A stretch of DNA of 64,000 bases from Candidatus Nanosynbacter sp. TM7-053 (GTDB lineage Bacteria; Patescibacteriota; Saccharimonadia; Saccharimonadales; Saccharimonadaceae): the NCBI RefSeq assembly GCF_022828375.1, contig NZ_JAJQJX010000002.1:1-64000 (forward strand), given 5' to 3'. This document shows, piece after piece, positions 32,260-41,475 of this stretch. A program made the translations under genes and the position numbers. How positions within the stretch are numbered: the stretch's first letter is position 1; each line of letters opens with the position of its first letter. Below the pieces are notes generated by a model. That model did not search any database. It worked only from the letters and a program-made list of their open reading frames with translations, and was not told where the DNA came from.

Positions 32260-34716
32260 ATGAAAATTAGAGTTATTATATTATCTTTCTTTGTGGCTAT
32301 TATTTTTGGGCTTTTTATACAACAGTCGGCTCAAGGCGAAGTTGTCCCTTATAATTACGCAGGAAAGAAACTTACGATTACATTACTAGGCGATTCTTAT
32401 TCGGCTGGCAATGGTGCCGATGGGTATGAATACGGTCCTAATATCTGTCATCGCAACAGTAATAACTGGGCGGAAATGTATAAAAGATGGCTAAGCAGCA
32501 ATGGTCTGTCGGTAACGCTTATAAATCGCGCCTGCTCTGGAGCTAAAATTAATGATTTCTTGGAGGATAGGAGTGCGGGTAATGTCGTAAAAACGATTAG
32601 CGATGATCCCAATAAGCTGGTAACTAATGAACAGGTTATTAAATACGCAGAAGATAAGGATATTTGCAATATTAAACCGAATAACGACTTAAAAGTTGCT
32701 TATAGAATCATAAGTAGTACGATTGGCTCTAAGCGCGGAAAAAATCAGAAAAGAGTCAATATAAGATGTAATTATACGATTCGACGACAACTTGATAGCG
32801 TGGATCGCAGCACAGATATGGTAATGATGACGATTGGTGGAAATGATTTGGATTTTGACGGCATTGTTAAGTCTTGTTTTGTGGTCGCAATAAGATCTGC
32901 TTCAGATTGCAAAACAAAAATTAACGACGCCAGGAATCTGCTGGATAAATTAGAAGATAGAATGAAAACCATTTTATCATCGCTTAATTCTCGTTTACGT
33001 CCAGACGCGAAAATAGTGCTTTTAGGATACCCGCTACTAGCGCTTGATAATGGCGAGAAACTATCCGATTTTTCGGTTGCTAGTGAAGTGCGTAAGTTGG
33101 GGCTGGAGGGTAATTTACGCCAGAAAAAGGTGGTTGAGGAATATAATAAAAGCCTCGGTAAAGAGAAAGTGATTTTTATTGATAGTTTACCAAAGCGGTT
33201 TTCTGGACATGAGCCAGACGCCTCAATATTTAAGAGGAATCACGATCGTTGGATTCATGAATTCCTTGAGCCAAATGCATTCAATATGAGTTCGTGGTAT
33301 CACCCGAACTTCTTTGGGCATAGCAATTATATGTCAGCACTTCGCGAAAAAGTACCACTGCCTAATTTGGTGAAACCAATAACGAAAACGAACGGCGATA
33401 TTGATATTGTATTTGCTATTGATACGACCGGTTCGATGGACAGTTCAATTAGCGCTGTTAGAAATAACATTCGAAATATAGTCGAGTCGATCAGTTCGAA
33501 AACCAAGAGCGCTAGATTTGCACTGGTTACTTATCAAGATCATCCGTGTTGTGGCGGAAGCTCGGGAGACTATCCGTCCAAAATTGAGACAGCTTTTACG
33601 AGTAGTGCCGAGGTGTTTAACAAGGCTGTCAATTCTATTCAACTCGGTAATGGCGGCGATGATGAAGAATCTGTTTATTCTGGCATTAAGGCGGGGCTGA
33701 ATCTACAGTGGCGAGCGGGAGTAAAAAAGATTATGATTGTGATTGGTGACGCTCCGGCTAAAGATCCAGAACCAGTCACTGAGCTAACCGAACAATCTAT
33801 CGTTGATGCTGCTTATGCCGTTGATCCGGCTCAAATATATATTATTGACACTTCTGGACATGATGCGATGGCACCTGTGATGTCTTTGGCTGAAAGAACG
33901 GGCGGCGCATATTTACAAGTCGATGATAATGATAAGCTCGTTGATCAGGTTAATGTGTCAGTTGAAAGTGTGACAAACAAACCGAATGCTTGGATAAATC
34001 GTCAATATGTGGCGAAAATTGGCGACACATTAGAATTGGATGGCGCCGGTTCTTATTCGTCAAACGGTAAAATCGTGAAATATGAATGGGATGTCGATCA
34101 AGACGGCGTGTATGACGTGACGACGGATAAGCCTTTTGTCAATTATACGTTTACTAAGGAGTTTTCCGGACTGTTAACACTTAGGGTGACTGATAATTCT
34201 GGACTAACGAACGTAGCGACGACGATTTTGACGGTTAGTGATGACGGCGATGAACACGAACGGGAATTTGATAATTGTCCAGATGTGGCGAATCCAGATC
34301 AAGCTGATTATGACAAGGATGGAATTGGTGATGCTTGTGATTCTGATCCGGGATATTTGGAAGAATATGGATATTATCAGATGTTAGAGTATGAAAAGAA
34401 CCAAGCAAAGAAAGATGATAGTAAAAAAGAAAATACAAATCGTAAACCTGTTGACGTGTCTTCGAGTAATAAAGTAAACGGTGGTGGTAAAAAGGAAATA
34501 GCTACCGTGGATTCTGGTGGTAAAGACGTAAAACTTCAGGAGAATAGTAGTGTTAATGAGATAGAATCGAGGAAAACTCAGAAGAAATCCGAGGATAATA
34601 ATGAAGGCAAGAGTGGATCGTCGTGGCTTGGTATTGCTGCAGCTGTTGGAATGGTTGCAATCAGTGTAGTAACAATAGTTATAAAAGTTTATCGCCAAAA
34701 AACAAGACTATCTTAA
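32260..34716 (+). CDS. large surface protein: SGNH esterase, VWA, PKD, Ca-binding repeats
   Basis: The 818-residue protein has a signal peptide (about 1-28) and then an SGNH/GDSL hydrolase domain (about 38-365). The hydrolase has block I GDSYSAGNG with the catalytic Ser, block III GGNDLDF and block V HPNFFGH with the catalytic His. A von Willebrand A domain follows (about 380-575; MIDAS start FAIDTTGSMDSS), then a PKD domain (about 590-660; YEWDVDQDGVYD). Thrombospondin type 3-like Asp-rich repeats (about 671-697; NCPDVANPDQADYDKDGIGD), a polar stalk and a C-terminal membrane segment (about 787-810) complete it. It should be an anchored extracellular esterase with adhesion modules; the substrate is unknown. 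Confidence 0.88.
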   Translation: MKIRVIILSFFVAIIFGLFIQQSAQGEVVPYNYAGKKLTITLLGDSYSAGNGADGYEYGPNICHRNSNNWAEMYKRWLSSNGLSVTLINRACSGAKINDFLEDRSAGNVVKTISDDPNKLVTNEQVIKYAEDKDICNIKPNNDLKVAYRIISSTIGSKRGKNQKRVNIRCNYTIRRQLDSVDRSTDMVMMTIGGNDLDFDGIVKSCFVVAIRSASDCKTKINDARNLLDKLEDRMKTILSSLNSRLRPDAKIVLLGYPLLALDNGEKLSDFSVASEVRKLGLEGNLRQKKVVEEYNKSLGKEKVIFIDSLPKRFSGHEPDASIFKRNHDRWIHEFLEPNAFNMSSWYHPNFFGHSNYMSALREKVPLPNLVKPITKTNGDIDIVFAIDTTGSMDSSISAVRNNIRNIVESISSKTKSARFALVTYQDHPCCGGSSGDYPSKIETAFTSSAEVFNKAVNSIQLGNGGDDEESVYSGIKAGLNLQWRAGVKKIMIVIGDAPAKDPEPVTELTEQSIVDAAYAVDPAQIYIIDTSGHDAMAPVMSLAERTGGAYLQVDDNDKLVDQVNVSVESVTNKPNAWINRQYVAKIGDTLELDGAGSYSSNGKIVKYEWDVDQDGVYDVTTDKPFVNYTFTKEFSGLLTLRVTDNSGLTNVATTILTVSDDGDEHEREFDNCPDVANPDQADYDKDGIGDACDSDPGYLEEYGYYQMLEYEKNQAKKDDSKKENTNRKPVDVSSSNKVNGGGKKEIATVDSGGKDVKLQENSSVNEIESRKTQKKSEDNNEGKSGSSWLGIAAAVGMVAISVVTIVIKVYRQKTRLS

Positions 34717-34728
34717 GTCCTGTCATGT

Positions 34729-34734
34729 TATAAT
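34729..34734 (+). promoter_or_regulatory. -10 box of the PH-domain gene (leaderless)
   Basis: TATAAT ends six bases before ATG 34741. Confidence 0.6.
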
Positions 34735-34740
34735 ATAGGC

Positions 34741-35577
34741 ATGAATCCACAAACATCCTCGTCGGAAGATTTAACACAGCCTGTTGCGTACGATGCTGAT
34801 GGCCGCCCGCTATATCATCATCCACCGCAAACTGGTCGCCCAGCTCCAGTTGTGGCGCAGACGAATTCTTATGTGACGGCAAGGCCGGAAATTATCGATG
34901 GGGAAAATTTTGATCCACGATTGCGTAGTCAATATGCCAATGAGCCGCAAGTTGTCCATGTTGCCAGGGATATTGACCCGAAGCCATTTACTATTAGCGA
35001 TGATCTGAAACAAAAACACGAAAAATCAGTTCAGCAATACCCGAATCTCAATTTGAGCGAAGGCGAATATATCATTTTGGACATTAAACGTCATCCGATT
35101 GGTATGCTAATCCCGACGGGAATTTCGGTTTTCTTGGTGGTGATGATTATGGTGTTTGTGATGTTTTATCCGTCAATTGCTCGTGACGCAATTATCTCGC
35201 CGATGCCTTCACTGACCGATGTGTTTGGCGTGGCAATGTTGCTTATTGGGCTGGTTGCGCTTGGTGGTGCGGTGTCCTTGTGGATATATTTGCAAAATCA
35301 CTTTTACATGACAAACGAAAGTGTGATTCAGGAAATCCAGGGTAGTTTATTTTATCGGCACGAGCAAACGGTGAGCTTAGGCAGCATTGAGGATGCAAGC
35401 TTCCTCCAATCAGGCATTATTCAGACTCTTTTCAATTATGGCACGATTCGCCTCAGCACCGAAGGTGAAGAAACGACATATATATTCCATTTTGTGGCAA
35501 ATCCACGCAAGCAAATTGCGATAATAAATAATGCCATTGAAGACTTTAAGAATGGTCGTCCTGTTTGTGATGATTAG
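34741..35577 (+). CDS. membrane protein with bacterial PH domain
   Basis: The 278 residues have a Pro/Gln-rich N-terminal segment of about 100 residues, two membrane segments (about 118-140 and 156-182), and a C-terminal bPH_2 (YdbS-like) domain. The latter reads YMTNESVIQEIQGSLFYRHEQTVSLGSIEDASF, ending in NYGTIRLSTEG. Such proteins occur widely in membranes of monoderms; the molecular role is not established. It converges on the pilin gene, whose stop lies 4 bases away. Confidence 0.8.
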   Translation: MNPQTSSSEDLTQPVAYDADGRPLYHHPPQTGRPAPVVAQTNSYVTARPEIIDGENFDPRLRSQYANEPQVVHVARDIDPKPFTISDDLKQKHEKSVQQYPNLNLSEGEYIILDIKRHPIGMLIPTGISVFLVVMIMVFVMFYPSIARDAIISPMPSLTDVFGVAMLLIGLVALGGAVSLWIYLQNHFYMTNESVIQEIQGSLFYRHEQTVSLGSIEDASFLQSGIIQTLFNYGTIRLSTEGEETTYIFHFVANPRKQIAIINNAIEDFKNGRPVCDD

Positions 35578-35581
35578 CTAA

Positions 35582-35974
35582 TTATTTATGGCGACTTTCT
35601 TTTACGTAGTCATCTTCATCGACAAGCGTCGCAACAAGTTTGTATGACTTACATTTTCCGTCATTACAATTTGAAGATTCATAGCGGTAACTGCTGTCTT
35701 TTTCGCCAATTTTCTTACCTTGCGGGTCTTTTAACAACGCGGGATCCATAGTCGGAAGCGTACCTTCTTCTAACTTCTCTGGGTAATAGCCGTTTTTAAC
35801 GTAAAAACCTTCTTCCAGGCTATAATGCATGGCGTTAATCGCGGTGCGTTTTTTGGCATTGTTTGATTCGTTGGTCAATTTTGTATATTGTGAGAAACCT
35901 AAGATTGCGATAATAATCAAGAAAGTCGCTACAACCAAAAGTTCAATAATAGTAAAACCGTTTCGCTTATTCAT
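35582..35974 (-). CDS. type IV pilin
   Basis: The 130-residue prepilin has the leader MNKRNG followed by FTIIELLVVATFLIIIAIL: cleavage after Gly, N-methyl-Phe at position 1 and Glu5 are all canonical. The C-terminal domain is small and carries two Cys (CNDGKC), a likely disulfide. It could be a main pilin subunit for the T4P machine encoded at 38.3-44.5 kb. It is encoded alone, upstream of and opposite to recA. Confidence 0.88.
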   Translation of the reverse strand: MNKRNGFTIIELLVVATFLIIIAILGFSQYTKLTNESNNAKKRTAINAMHYSLEEGFYVKNGYYPEKLEEGTLPTMDPALLKDPQGKKIGEKDSSYRYESSNCNDGKCKSYKLVATLVDEDDYVKESRHK

Positions 35975-36008
35975 GAATGTAATTATAGCAAATCTTGCGA
36001 CAAATCGG

Positions 36009-36014
36009 TATAAT
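36009..36014 (+). promoter_or_regulatory. -10 box of recA
   Basis: TATAAT about 27 bases before ATG 36042. The leader carries AAGGAGGG, so recA uses Shine-Dalgarno initiation. No LexA-type operator was seen. Confidence 0.5.
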
Positions 36015-36041
36015 AAAGGAAGTAACTAAGGAGGGAATGCT

Positions 36042-37097
36042 ATGGCAAAATCAGACAGTAAAACAGTAAATCCAGAAAAGTCAAGTCAGGCATCGGATAA
36101 AAAAGTTGATGAAGGTAAGCTTAAGGCGCTTGGTCTAGCGATGGATCAAATCACCAAGCAATTTGGCGACGGATCAATTATGAAATTGGGCGAGGCTCAT
36201 AAAGTTGATGTTGAAGTAATTCCTTCTGGTGCTTTGAGTTTGGATTTGGCGCTTGGTGGCGGATATCCAAAAGGTCGTATTATAGAAATTTATGGTCCAG
36301 AAAGCTCGGGTAAGACAACATTGACGCTTCACGCTATTGCAGAAATTCAGAAGCAGGGTGGAACGGCAGCGTTTATTGATGCCGAGCACGCGCTTGATCC
36401 AGCATACGCTAAGCGTCTGGGCGTGGACACGGAAAATTTGTTGGTTTCTCAGCCAGATAACGGCGAGCAAGCATTGGAAATTACGGAAACGTTGGTTCGT
36501 TCGAACGCGGTGGATTTGGTGATAGTTGACTCGGTAGCTGCCTTGACGCCACAGGCTGAAATTGATGGCGATATGGGTGACTCTCATATGGGTCTTCAGG
36601 CTCGATTGATGAGTCAGGCTCTACGTAAATTGACGGGAATTATTAATAAGTCAAAAGCTACGGTGATCTTTATCAATCAGATTCGTATGAAAATTGGCGT
36701 GATGTTTGGCAATCCTGAAACGACAACTGGCGGTAATGCCTTGAAATTTTACGCGTCGCAGCGAATTGACATTCGTCGAATTGGTCAGATTAAAGTTGGC
36801 GATGATATTATTGGTAACCGCACGAAAATTAAGGTCGTGAAAAATAAGATCGCACCGCCGTTCCGCGTGGCTGAATTTGACATTATGTACAACGAGGGAA
36901 TCAGTAAAACTGGCGATATTCTGGACTTGGCGGCAACGCATGGTATAATTGAAAAGTCGGGTGCATTTTATAAATATAACGGCGAAACGATTGGTCAAGG
37001 GCGCGACAAAACGAAGAATTATTTGAAGGAAAATCCTGAGGTTCTGGCGGAAATTGACCAGAAGGTTCGGGAGAAAGTAAAAGAAGGAGAAAACTAA
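36042..37097 (+). CDS. recA: recombinase RecA
   Basis: The 351 residues have the full RecA core: Walker [10 protein letters not shown] near residue 88, Walker [11 protein letters not shown], the L1/L2 loops including [15 protein letters not shown], and the C-terminal domain (a lysine-rich N-terminal extension precedes the core). RecA pairs homologous DNA during repair and natural transformation. It is followed, with a one-base overlap, by a 2H phosphoesterase gene, and then by recX, its usual modulator. Confidence 0.98.
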   Translation: MAKSDSKTVNPEKSSQASDKKVDEGKLKALGLAMDQITKQFGDGSIMKLGEAHKVDVEVIPSGALSLDLALGGGYPKGRIIEIYGPESSGKTTLTLHAIAEIQKQGGTAAFIDAEHALDPAYAKRLGVDTENLLVSQPDNGEQALEITETLVRSNAVDLVIVDSVAALTPQAEIDGDMGDSHMGLQARLMSQALRKLTGIINKSKATVIFINQIRMKIGVMFGNPETTTGGNALKFYASQRIDIRRIGQIKVGDDIIGNRTKIKVVKNKIAPPFRVAEFDIMYNEGISKTGDILDLAATHGIIEKSGAFYKYNGETIGQGRDKTKNYLKENPEVLAEIDQKVREKVKEGEN

Positions 37098-37621
37098 TGC
37101 GCGCAGCAGAAACCGCATATTCAGCCGAACACCACATGGCGTCAGTTAATCTTATTTTTGATGACGAGCAGACCGCTTACCTTCGAGAGCTGTCAGAAAA
37201 AATGAACCTTGATTTCGGTGAGTTTATTCCACACGCAACGCTGATTAATGTAACTGAGCAGGATATACCGCGTCTCAAGTTAGCTGCCGCCGCGCTGCCG
37301 TCTCTAGACAAACTGGTACTTGACGGTGTCAACTTCTTGCCAGATGAAGCTGGTAACTGTGTTTGGGTTGAACTGCGCGTACAGAAAACCTCCTGGATGA
37401 TTGAAGTACGTCGGAAGTTGCTTGAAATACTGGACGACATTCATCCAGGGCTGGATATCGATGGATTTCGTCCACACATTACGATTGGGTGTGTCGAGGC
37501 TGGTACGCTTGGCGATGTCGATATGAGTGCCATTCCGCGCCAACTGCCAGTTATTACTAAGCCGCGTGCTGCTGCTTGTTATAACGGCGTACATGGCAAA
37601 GTGGTTGAGGTGGTCGAATAG
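37097..37621 (+). CDS. 2H phosphoesterase (LigT-like)
   Basis: The 174 residues contain two H-x-[TS]-x motifs: HATL near residue 50 and HITIG near residue 132, the two catalytic histidines of the 2H superfamily (2'-5' RNA ligase/cyclic phosphodiesterases). ATG 37097 overlaps the recA stop, so translation is coupled. The substrate cannot be told from sequence; the location between recA and recX is unusual for this family. Confidence 0.78.
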   Translation: MRAAETAYSAEHHMASVNLIFDDEQTAYLRELSEKMNLDFGEFIPHATLINVTEQDIPRLKLAAAALPSLDKLVLDGVNFLPDEAGNCVWVELRVQKTSWMIEVRRKLLEILDDIHPGLDIDGFRPHITIGCVEAGTLGDVDMSAIPRQLPVITKPRAAACYNGVHGKVVEVVE

Positions 37622-37652
37622 TCCACTAGTAGCTAGCGCATAGTTTTGGCGC

Positions 37653-37658
37653 TATAAT
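37653..37658 (+). promoter_or_regulatory. -10 box of recX (leaderless)
   Basis: TATAAT ends six bases before ATG 37665. Confidence 0.6.
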
Positions 37659-37664
37659 AGTTTT

Positions 37665-38318
37665 ATGAAAATCACCGATATTTCTCTTCAGGCTCGTGAT
37701 AAAAATCGTGTCAATGTAAGTGTTGACGGGAAATATCGTTTTAGTTTGGACGTATTTCAGGTCGGCGAGCTCGGCATTAAGATTGGTCGCGAATATACGG
37801 GAGAGGAAATTTCGAAATTAGAAGACGATAGTCAGTTTGGCAAGTTGTATGCTAGGTCTATAGAGTACTGCTTAATGCGTCCGAGAGCCATCAAAGAAGT
37901 GCGCGATTACCTACGTCGGAAAACGCTAGCCACTCGTCGACGTTCAGTGAAAACTGGAAAAATTATTGAACGTTCTGGGGCAAAACCGGAGATTGCTGAG
38001 CGCGTCTTGGATCGTCTTATTGAGAAAAAATATTTGGACGATGAAAAATTTGCTCGATTTTGGTTTGAGCAGCGGTTCATGAAAAAAGGCGCCAGTATTC
38101 GTCGTTTGAAATTGGAACTGGCGCAAAAGGGAATTGATAATACAACGATTGAGTCGTTAGTTAAAGAGAATATTCGCTCTGATGACGAGGAATTGCGGAA
38201 GATTATTGCTAAAAAACGTTATCGATATAGCGACCAACAGAAGTTTATGCAATATTTGGCTAGGCAGGGTTTTTCTTACGACGACATTAAGAAGGCTCTT
38301 GAAAACCCAAATGATTAA
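37665..38318 (+). CDS. recX: RecA modulator RecX
   Basis: The 217 residues have the tandem three-helix repeats of RecX. Motifs include SIEYCLMRPRAIKEVRDYL, VLDRLIEKKYLDDEKFARFWFEQR and the KKGASIRRLKLELAQKGI segment. RecX caps or regulates RecA filaments. It overlaps by 4 bases with the convergent PRC-barrel gene. Confidence 0.9.
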   Translation: MKITDISLQARDKNRVNVSVDGKYRFSLDVFQVGELGIKIGREYTGEEISKLEDDSQFGKLYARSIEYCLMRPRAIKEVRDYLRRKTLATRRRSVKTGKIIERSGAKPEIAERVLDRLIEKKYLDDEKFARFWFEQRFMKKGASIRRLKLELAQKGIDNTTIESLVKENIRSDDEELRKIIAKKRYRYSDQQKFMQYLARQGFSYDDIKKALENPND

Positions 38319-38902
38319 TCGACTTTTGTAGATTCTGGCTGCGGACGAGGCTGCTTGCGGAATGGATTTTCGTATGAATTTATTTGCGGAATAGGTGTTT
38401 TTTCGGCTATGTGCGAGATAGTTGCTGATTTTACAACAATTTTATCGTCGGTTACTCTTATAATCTGAGAACGATGAATAAGTAGCTCTGTGTCGCCAAA
38501 ACTTTTCAAGAACGGTCGCCGAATTCGGAGTTGTTGTATAATAAAATTCCCAGCCGCCAACGTATATCCGATAACTTTTCCGATTTTCTTATTTTTTTCA
38601 TCAATAACCAACTTGTCTTTTAATGTAAAATTGATGTCATAAATTTCTTTTATAGTAATCACATCATCAATTCCGATAATCTCGTCAGTCGAATCGATAA
38701 TCATACCGAGCGGCCCAATTTCTCTGACGTCGTCAATGCGAAGTAAACTAGGATGTTGGTCCAAAAGCCGCCCCTCGAGCTCATATGCGATTATAGACAA
38801 ATTCCTCGGATTGATAATTTCCCGCGATGTTCGCGCCAGTTCGGAGCCCGTCTGAAGACTCATGACGGGAATATCAAGGAAGCGATCTGCGGATATAAGC
38901 AT
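38315..38902 (-). CDS. PRC-barrel domain protein
   Basis: The 195 residues hold two PRC-barrel-like halves: MSLQTGSELARTSREIINP (about residues 15-80) and INFTLKDKLVIDEKNKKIGKVIGYTL (about 95-165). A Pro/Gln-rich tail follows. PRC barrels are small beta modules found in RimM and photosynthetic reaction centres, and in many CPR proteins. It is the last gene of the T4P cluster, 24 bases after the small membrane gene, but a role in the pilus is not established. Confidence 0.72.
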   Translation of the reverse strand: MLISADRFLDIPVMSLQTGSELARTSREIINPRNLSIIAYELEGRLLDQHPSLLRIDDVREIGPLGMIIDSTDEIIGIDDVITIKEIYDINFTLKDKLVIDEKNKKIGKVIGYTLAAGNFIIQQLRIRRPFLKSFGDTELLIHRSQIIRVTDDKIVVKSATISHIAEKTPIPQINSYENPFRKQPRPQPESTKVD

Positions 38903-38926
38903 AACTATATTATAAACGGTTACGTT

Positions 38927-39211
38927 CTATTCGGCAAACGGATTGGAGCGACCAGCCGGCAGACTAAATGAGTCGTTTGCTGAAGTTGACGGTCGGAAGT
39001 CTTTAATAATTTTCATGGTTTTTTTATCGAAGCTTATTGATGCGGTTTGTGGTTCTTCGGTAGGAACTGCTAAAAGTCCACTCAAAAGAAATATCGCGAT
39101 TGCTACGCCTCCGATTACGACAACGCTATATATTATCACATGAAATCGCCACAGGAATTTGGACAGTGATTTTACGATTGGCTCGAGCTGTTCTGATATT
39201 GATGGACTCAT
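38927..39211 (-). CDS. small membrane protein of the T4P operon
   Basis: The 94-residue protein has one membrane segment (about residues 25-48) and a polar extracytoplasmic tail rich in Ser/Pro. It overlaps the pilO stop by 4 bases and takes the place PilP has in diderm operons, but no PilP homology is visible, and a monoderm has no PilQ to bind. Confidence 0.65.
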   Translation of the reverse strand: MSPSISEQLEPIVKSLSKFLWRFHVIIYSVVVIGGVAIAIFLLSGLLAVPTEEPQTASISFDKKTMKIIKDFRPSTSANDSFSLPAGRSNPFAE

Positions 39212-39801
39212 CGTGTATAAACCTTTACTTCAAGTGATTGGATTGATATTTCATGATTATTTGCACCTCTGGAGATTGACACGCCTGAAAGCTGCATTCG
39301 AGTGACATTTTTTTCAATAAGACTAAGGAAATGTAGAAATTTCGTGTAATCTATATGATCTCCCAATTGAATTGATACGAAAGTGCTTTTTACTCCAGCA
39401 GGGCTGGTGGATGTTTGCTTGCTAGGTGTCGTTGTCTTAGCAGAAGTTGTTGGTTCGTTTTGGAAAGAGAAAGATTTAATCGGAATGCCGGCGCGGTCGG
39501 CGTAGGTATTTAGATCTTGGATGATCTGATTTTGATATTGATAAAGTTTCGATTCTGAGACGATATTCTTTGCTTTTTTAACTGTGTCGGAATTGCGATC
39601 GAGCTGAGATTTTGACGCTAGCAAACTTTGTATTTTTGCATCAACTGCAATCGCTTCTGTTTGCATTTTTCCAACTTCTTCTGATGTTTTACTTAAGAAT
39701 GAATAGGCGAAAATAACTAGTCCTACCATTGCTGACAATATTATGAGCAATAATAACGACAAGATGATTCGCGCGATACTGGCATTTAGAACTTTTTTCA
39801 T
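39208..39801 (-). CDS. pilO: type IV pilus alignment protein PilO
   Basis: The 197 residues have a short cytoplasmic tail, one membrane segment (about 9-33), a coiled coil (about 35-90) and a ferredoxin-like C-terminal domain (VSIQLGDHIDYTKFLHFLSLIEKN). This is the PilO layout, and position after pilM-pilN confirms it. It forms the inner-membrane alignment complex with PilN and PilM. Confidence 0.85.
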   Translation of the reverse strand: MKKVLNASIARIILSLLLLIILSAMVGLVIFAYSFLSKTSEEVGKMQTEAIAVDAKIQSLLASKSQLDRNSDTVKKAKNIVSESKLYQYQNQIIQDLNTYADRAGIPIKSFSFQNEPTTSAKTTTPSKQTSTSPAGVKSTFVSIQLGDHIDYTKFLHFLSLIEKNVTRMQLSGVSISRGANNHEISIQSLEVKVYTR

Positions 39802-40373
39802 TGCTTTAAGACCTCTGGCTTTGGCGTAACGCTAATTGTTATAGTAATTGGATAATCCGCAGGTTTGTCTGACGATTGGTTGCCGCCGCTATAAACAACA
39901 GTCTCCAAGTGAACGTCGCTAAATATCTCTGATTTTTCTAAACTAGTTTTTATTCGAATAGCGTCATCCTTATTCTTTCCGAGAGCTGTTAATGACAATG
40001 GTTTATCTAACGCTGAAGTGTCTAGTGTCAGAGAATCCAAAACCATGCCTGATGGTATATATTGTGCAATTTTTGGAATAATTGTAGAGTAATGAGCTTC
40101 GCTGTTGATGATTACCTTGGCTGAGTCGAGGTCTTTCTTAAACTCGCTAACTTCTTTTTGCGTCGATTGATATTGAGCAAGTTTGGCATTTCCTTCGTCG
40201 ATGTTAGCTTGAGCTGAGGTGCGGCTATTTTCTAAGAATAGATAAAATCCGCCAATAGTTAAGAATAGCAAACCTGCAAATATCAATGATATGATGCAGT
40301 ATCGTCTTAAGATGACATTTACTCGTCCGGCGCTGATTTGCTTTTTTTCTTGAGGAGGGAGAAGGTTAATCAT
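39798..40373 (-). CDS. pilN: type IV pilus protein PilN
   Basis: The 191-residue protein opens MINLLPPQEK, the PilN N-terminal motif that binds the PilM groove. A membrane segment (about 24-46), a coiled coil and a ferredoxin-like domain follow. It overlaps pilM by 8 bases and pilO by 4 bases, so all three are coupled. Confidence 0.92.
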   Translation of the reverse strand: MINLLPPQEKKQISAGRVNVILRRYCIISLIFAGLLFLTIGGFYLFLENSRTSAQANIDEGNAKLAQYQSTQKEVSEFKKDLDSAKVIINSEAHYSTIIPKIAQYIPSGMVLDSLTLDTSALDKPLSLTALGKNKDDAIRIKTSLEKSEIFSDVHLETVVYSGGNQSSDKPADYPITITISVTPKPEVLKQ

Positions 40374-41418
40374 AAATATCCTCCTGCTTGATTAAGGCTA
40401 GTCCCGCAACTGGTGACAGCTGGGAGCGAAGCTGTTTTGCTGGCTGATCTAGTCCGTCGAAATTGAGCATTTGCCACGGACTTGCCACGCGTGCTGGCAT
40501 TAATAACTCGTTTGTGAAAAAATCACCAATTCCTGGAAGATTACCGCCGCCGCCAACTATGAGAACTTGCTCGATTTTTCTCTCATCAGGGAAGCGGTCT
40601 GTGTAATATCGCATAACGCGCTTAACTTCGTTGGTCATTTTTTCCAAACTTGGGCGCAAGGCTCCTGCGATTCTGGCTTGCCTTGGGCCGGGGTTTAATC
40701 CGTTTAAGACCTTAAATTGATGAGCTGTCTCAATTGGTACATTCATTTTTTTAGCTAAATTTAAGGTGAGTGAATAGCCGCCAACATTTAAGCCGCCCGT
40801 CACACGTATATCAGAATCTAGAATTGCAATATCTGTAGTTGATGTGCCTATATCGACAATAACAGTAGGAAGCATTCCTTCTTCTGTGCGCTTCAGAAGT
40901 CTAGCGATTGCGCTGATATTCGGCTCAATTATTGCAACTTCCAGGCCGCATTGTTTTGTGGCGTCTAACATGCTGTCAATCATTTTCTTCGGTGCGGCAC
41001 ACATTAGCACACTAAGTTCATCTTTCGTGCGATTGATGATTCGATAGTCCAAATAAAGAGAATCTAATGGCGCTGGAATGTATTGTTCGGCTTCCAAATT
41101 TACCGCACTGCGAATATTGCTTTCTTCTTTCACAGGTAGACTAAATGTTCGCGAGAATGTTCGGTTGGTTGGTATGCCTAGCGCTACGCGATTGCTGTTA
41201 ATTTGTCCTACGACGTTTTTCTTCAATAACGTTTTGATATTCTGCGCCAAATATTCAGTGTTGTCTGCAGAATTTCCGTCGCTTTTTTGAGAATCGAGGT
41301 TAATCGATCCATACCCATGAACTAGCATCCGATTTCTATCAATCGACATTACTTTTATGCTTGTTCGGCTGATATCTAGGCCGATAATTGGTTTTTTTCT
41401 ATAAAATATGCTCGACAC
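40366..41418 (-). CDS. pilM: type IV pilus actin-like ATPase PilM
   Basis: The 350 residues have the FtsA/actin-like fold: GLDISRTSIKV at the start (phosphate 1), VVDIGTSTTDIAI in the middle (phosphate 2) and VLIVGGGGNLPGIGDFF (adenosine motif). It sits on the cytoplasmic face and binds PilN. The start is GTG at 41418, following AGGTGGG about 11 bases upstream. Confidence 0.93.
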   Translation of the reverse strand: MSSIFYRKKPIIGLDISRTSIKVMSIDRNRMLVHGYGSINLDSQKSDGNSADNTEYLAQNIKTLLKKNVVGQINSNRVALGIPTNRTFSRTFSLPVKEESNIRSAVNLEAEQYIPAPLDSLYLDYRIINRTKDELSVLMCAAPKKMIDSMLDATKQCGLEVAIIEPNISAIARLLKRTEEGMLPTVIVDIGTSTTDIAILDSDIRVTGGLNVGGYSLTLNLAKKMNVPIETAHQFKVLNGLNPGPRQARIAGALRPSLEKMTNEVKRVMRYYTDRFPDERKIEQVLIVGGGGNLPGIGDFFTNELLMPARVASPWQMLNFDGLDQPAKQLRSQLSPVAGLALIKQEDIYD

Positions 41419-41475
41419 GTTATTATTTTCCCACCTATATATCGGTATTATAACATAAGCTTTTTTGAAAAACTA

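Noticed and set aside
35975..36041. LexA/SOS operator before recA
   Set aside because: No CTGT-N8-ACAG or CGAAC-N4-GTTCG pattern lies in the promoter region.
36901..37137. Minus-strand frames around the recA end
   Set aside because: Shadow frames of recA and the 2H phosphoesterase gene.
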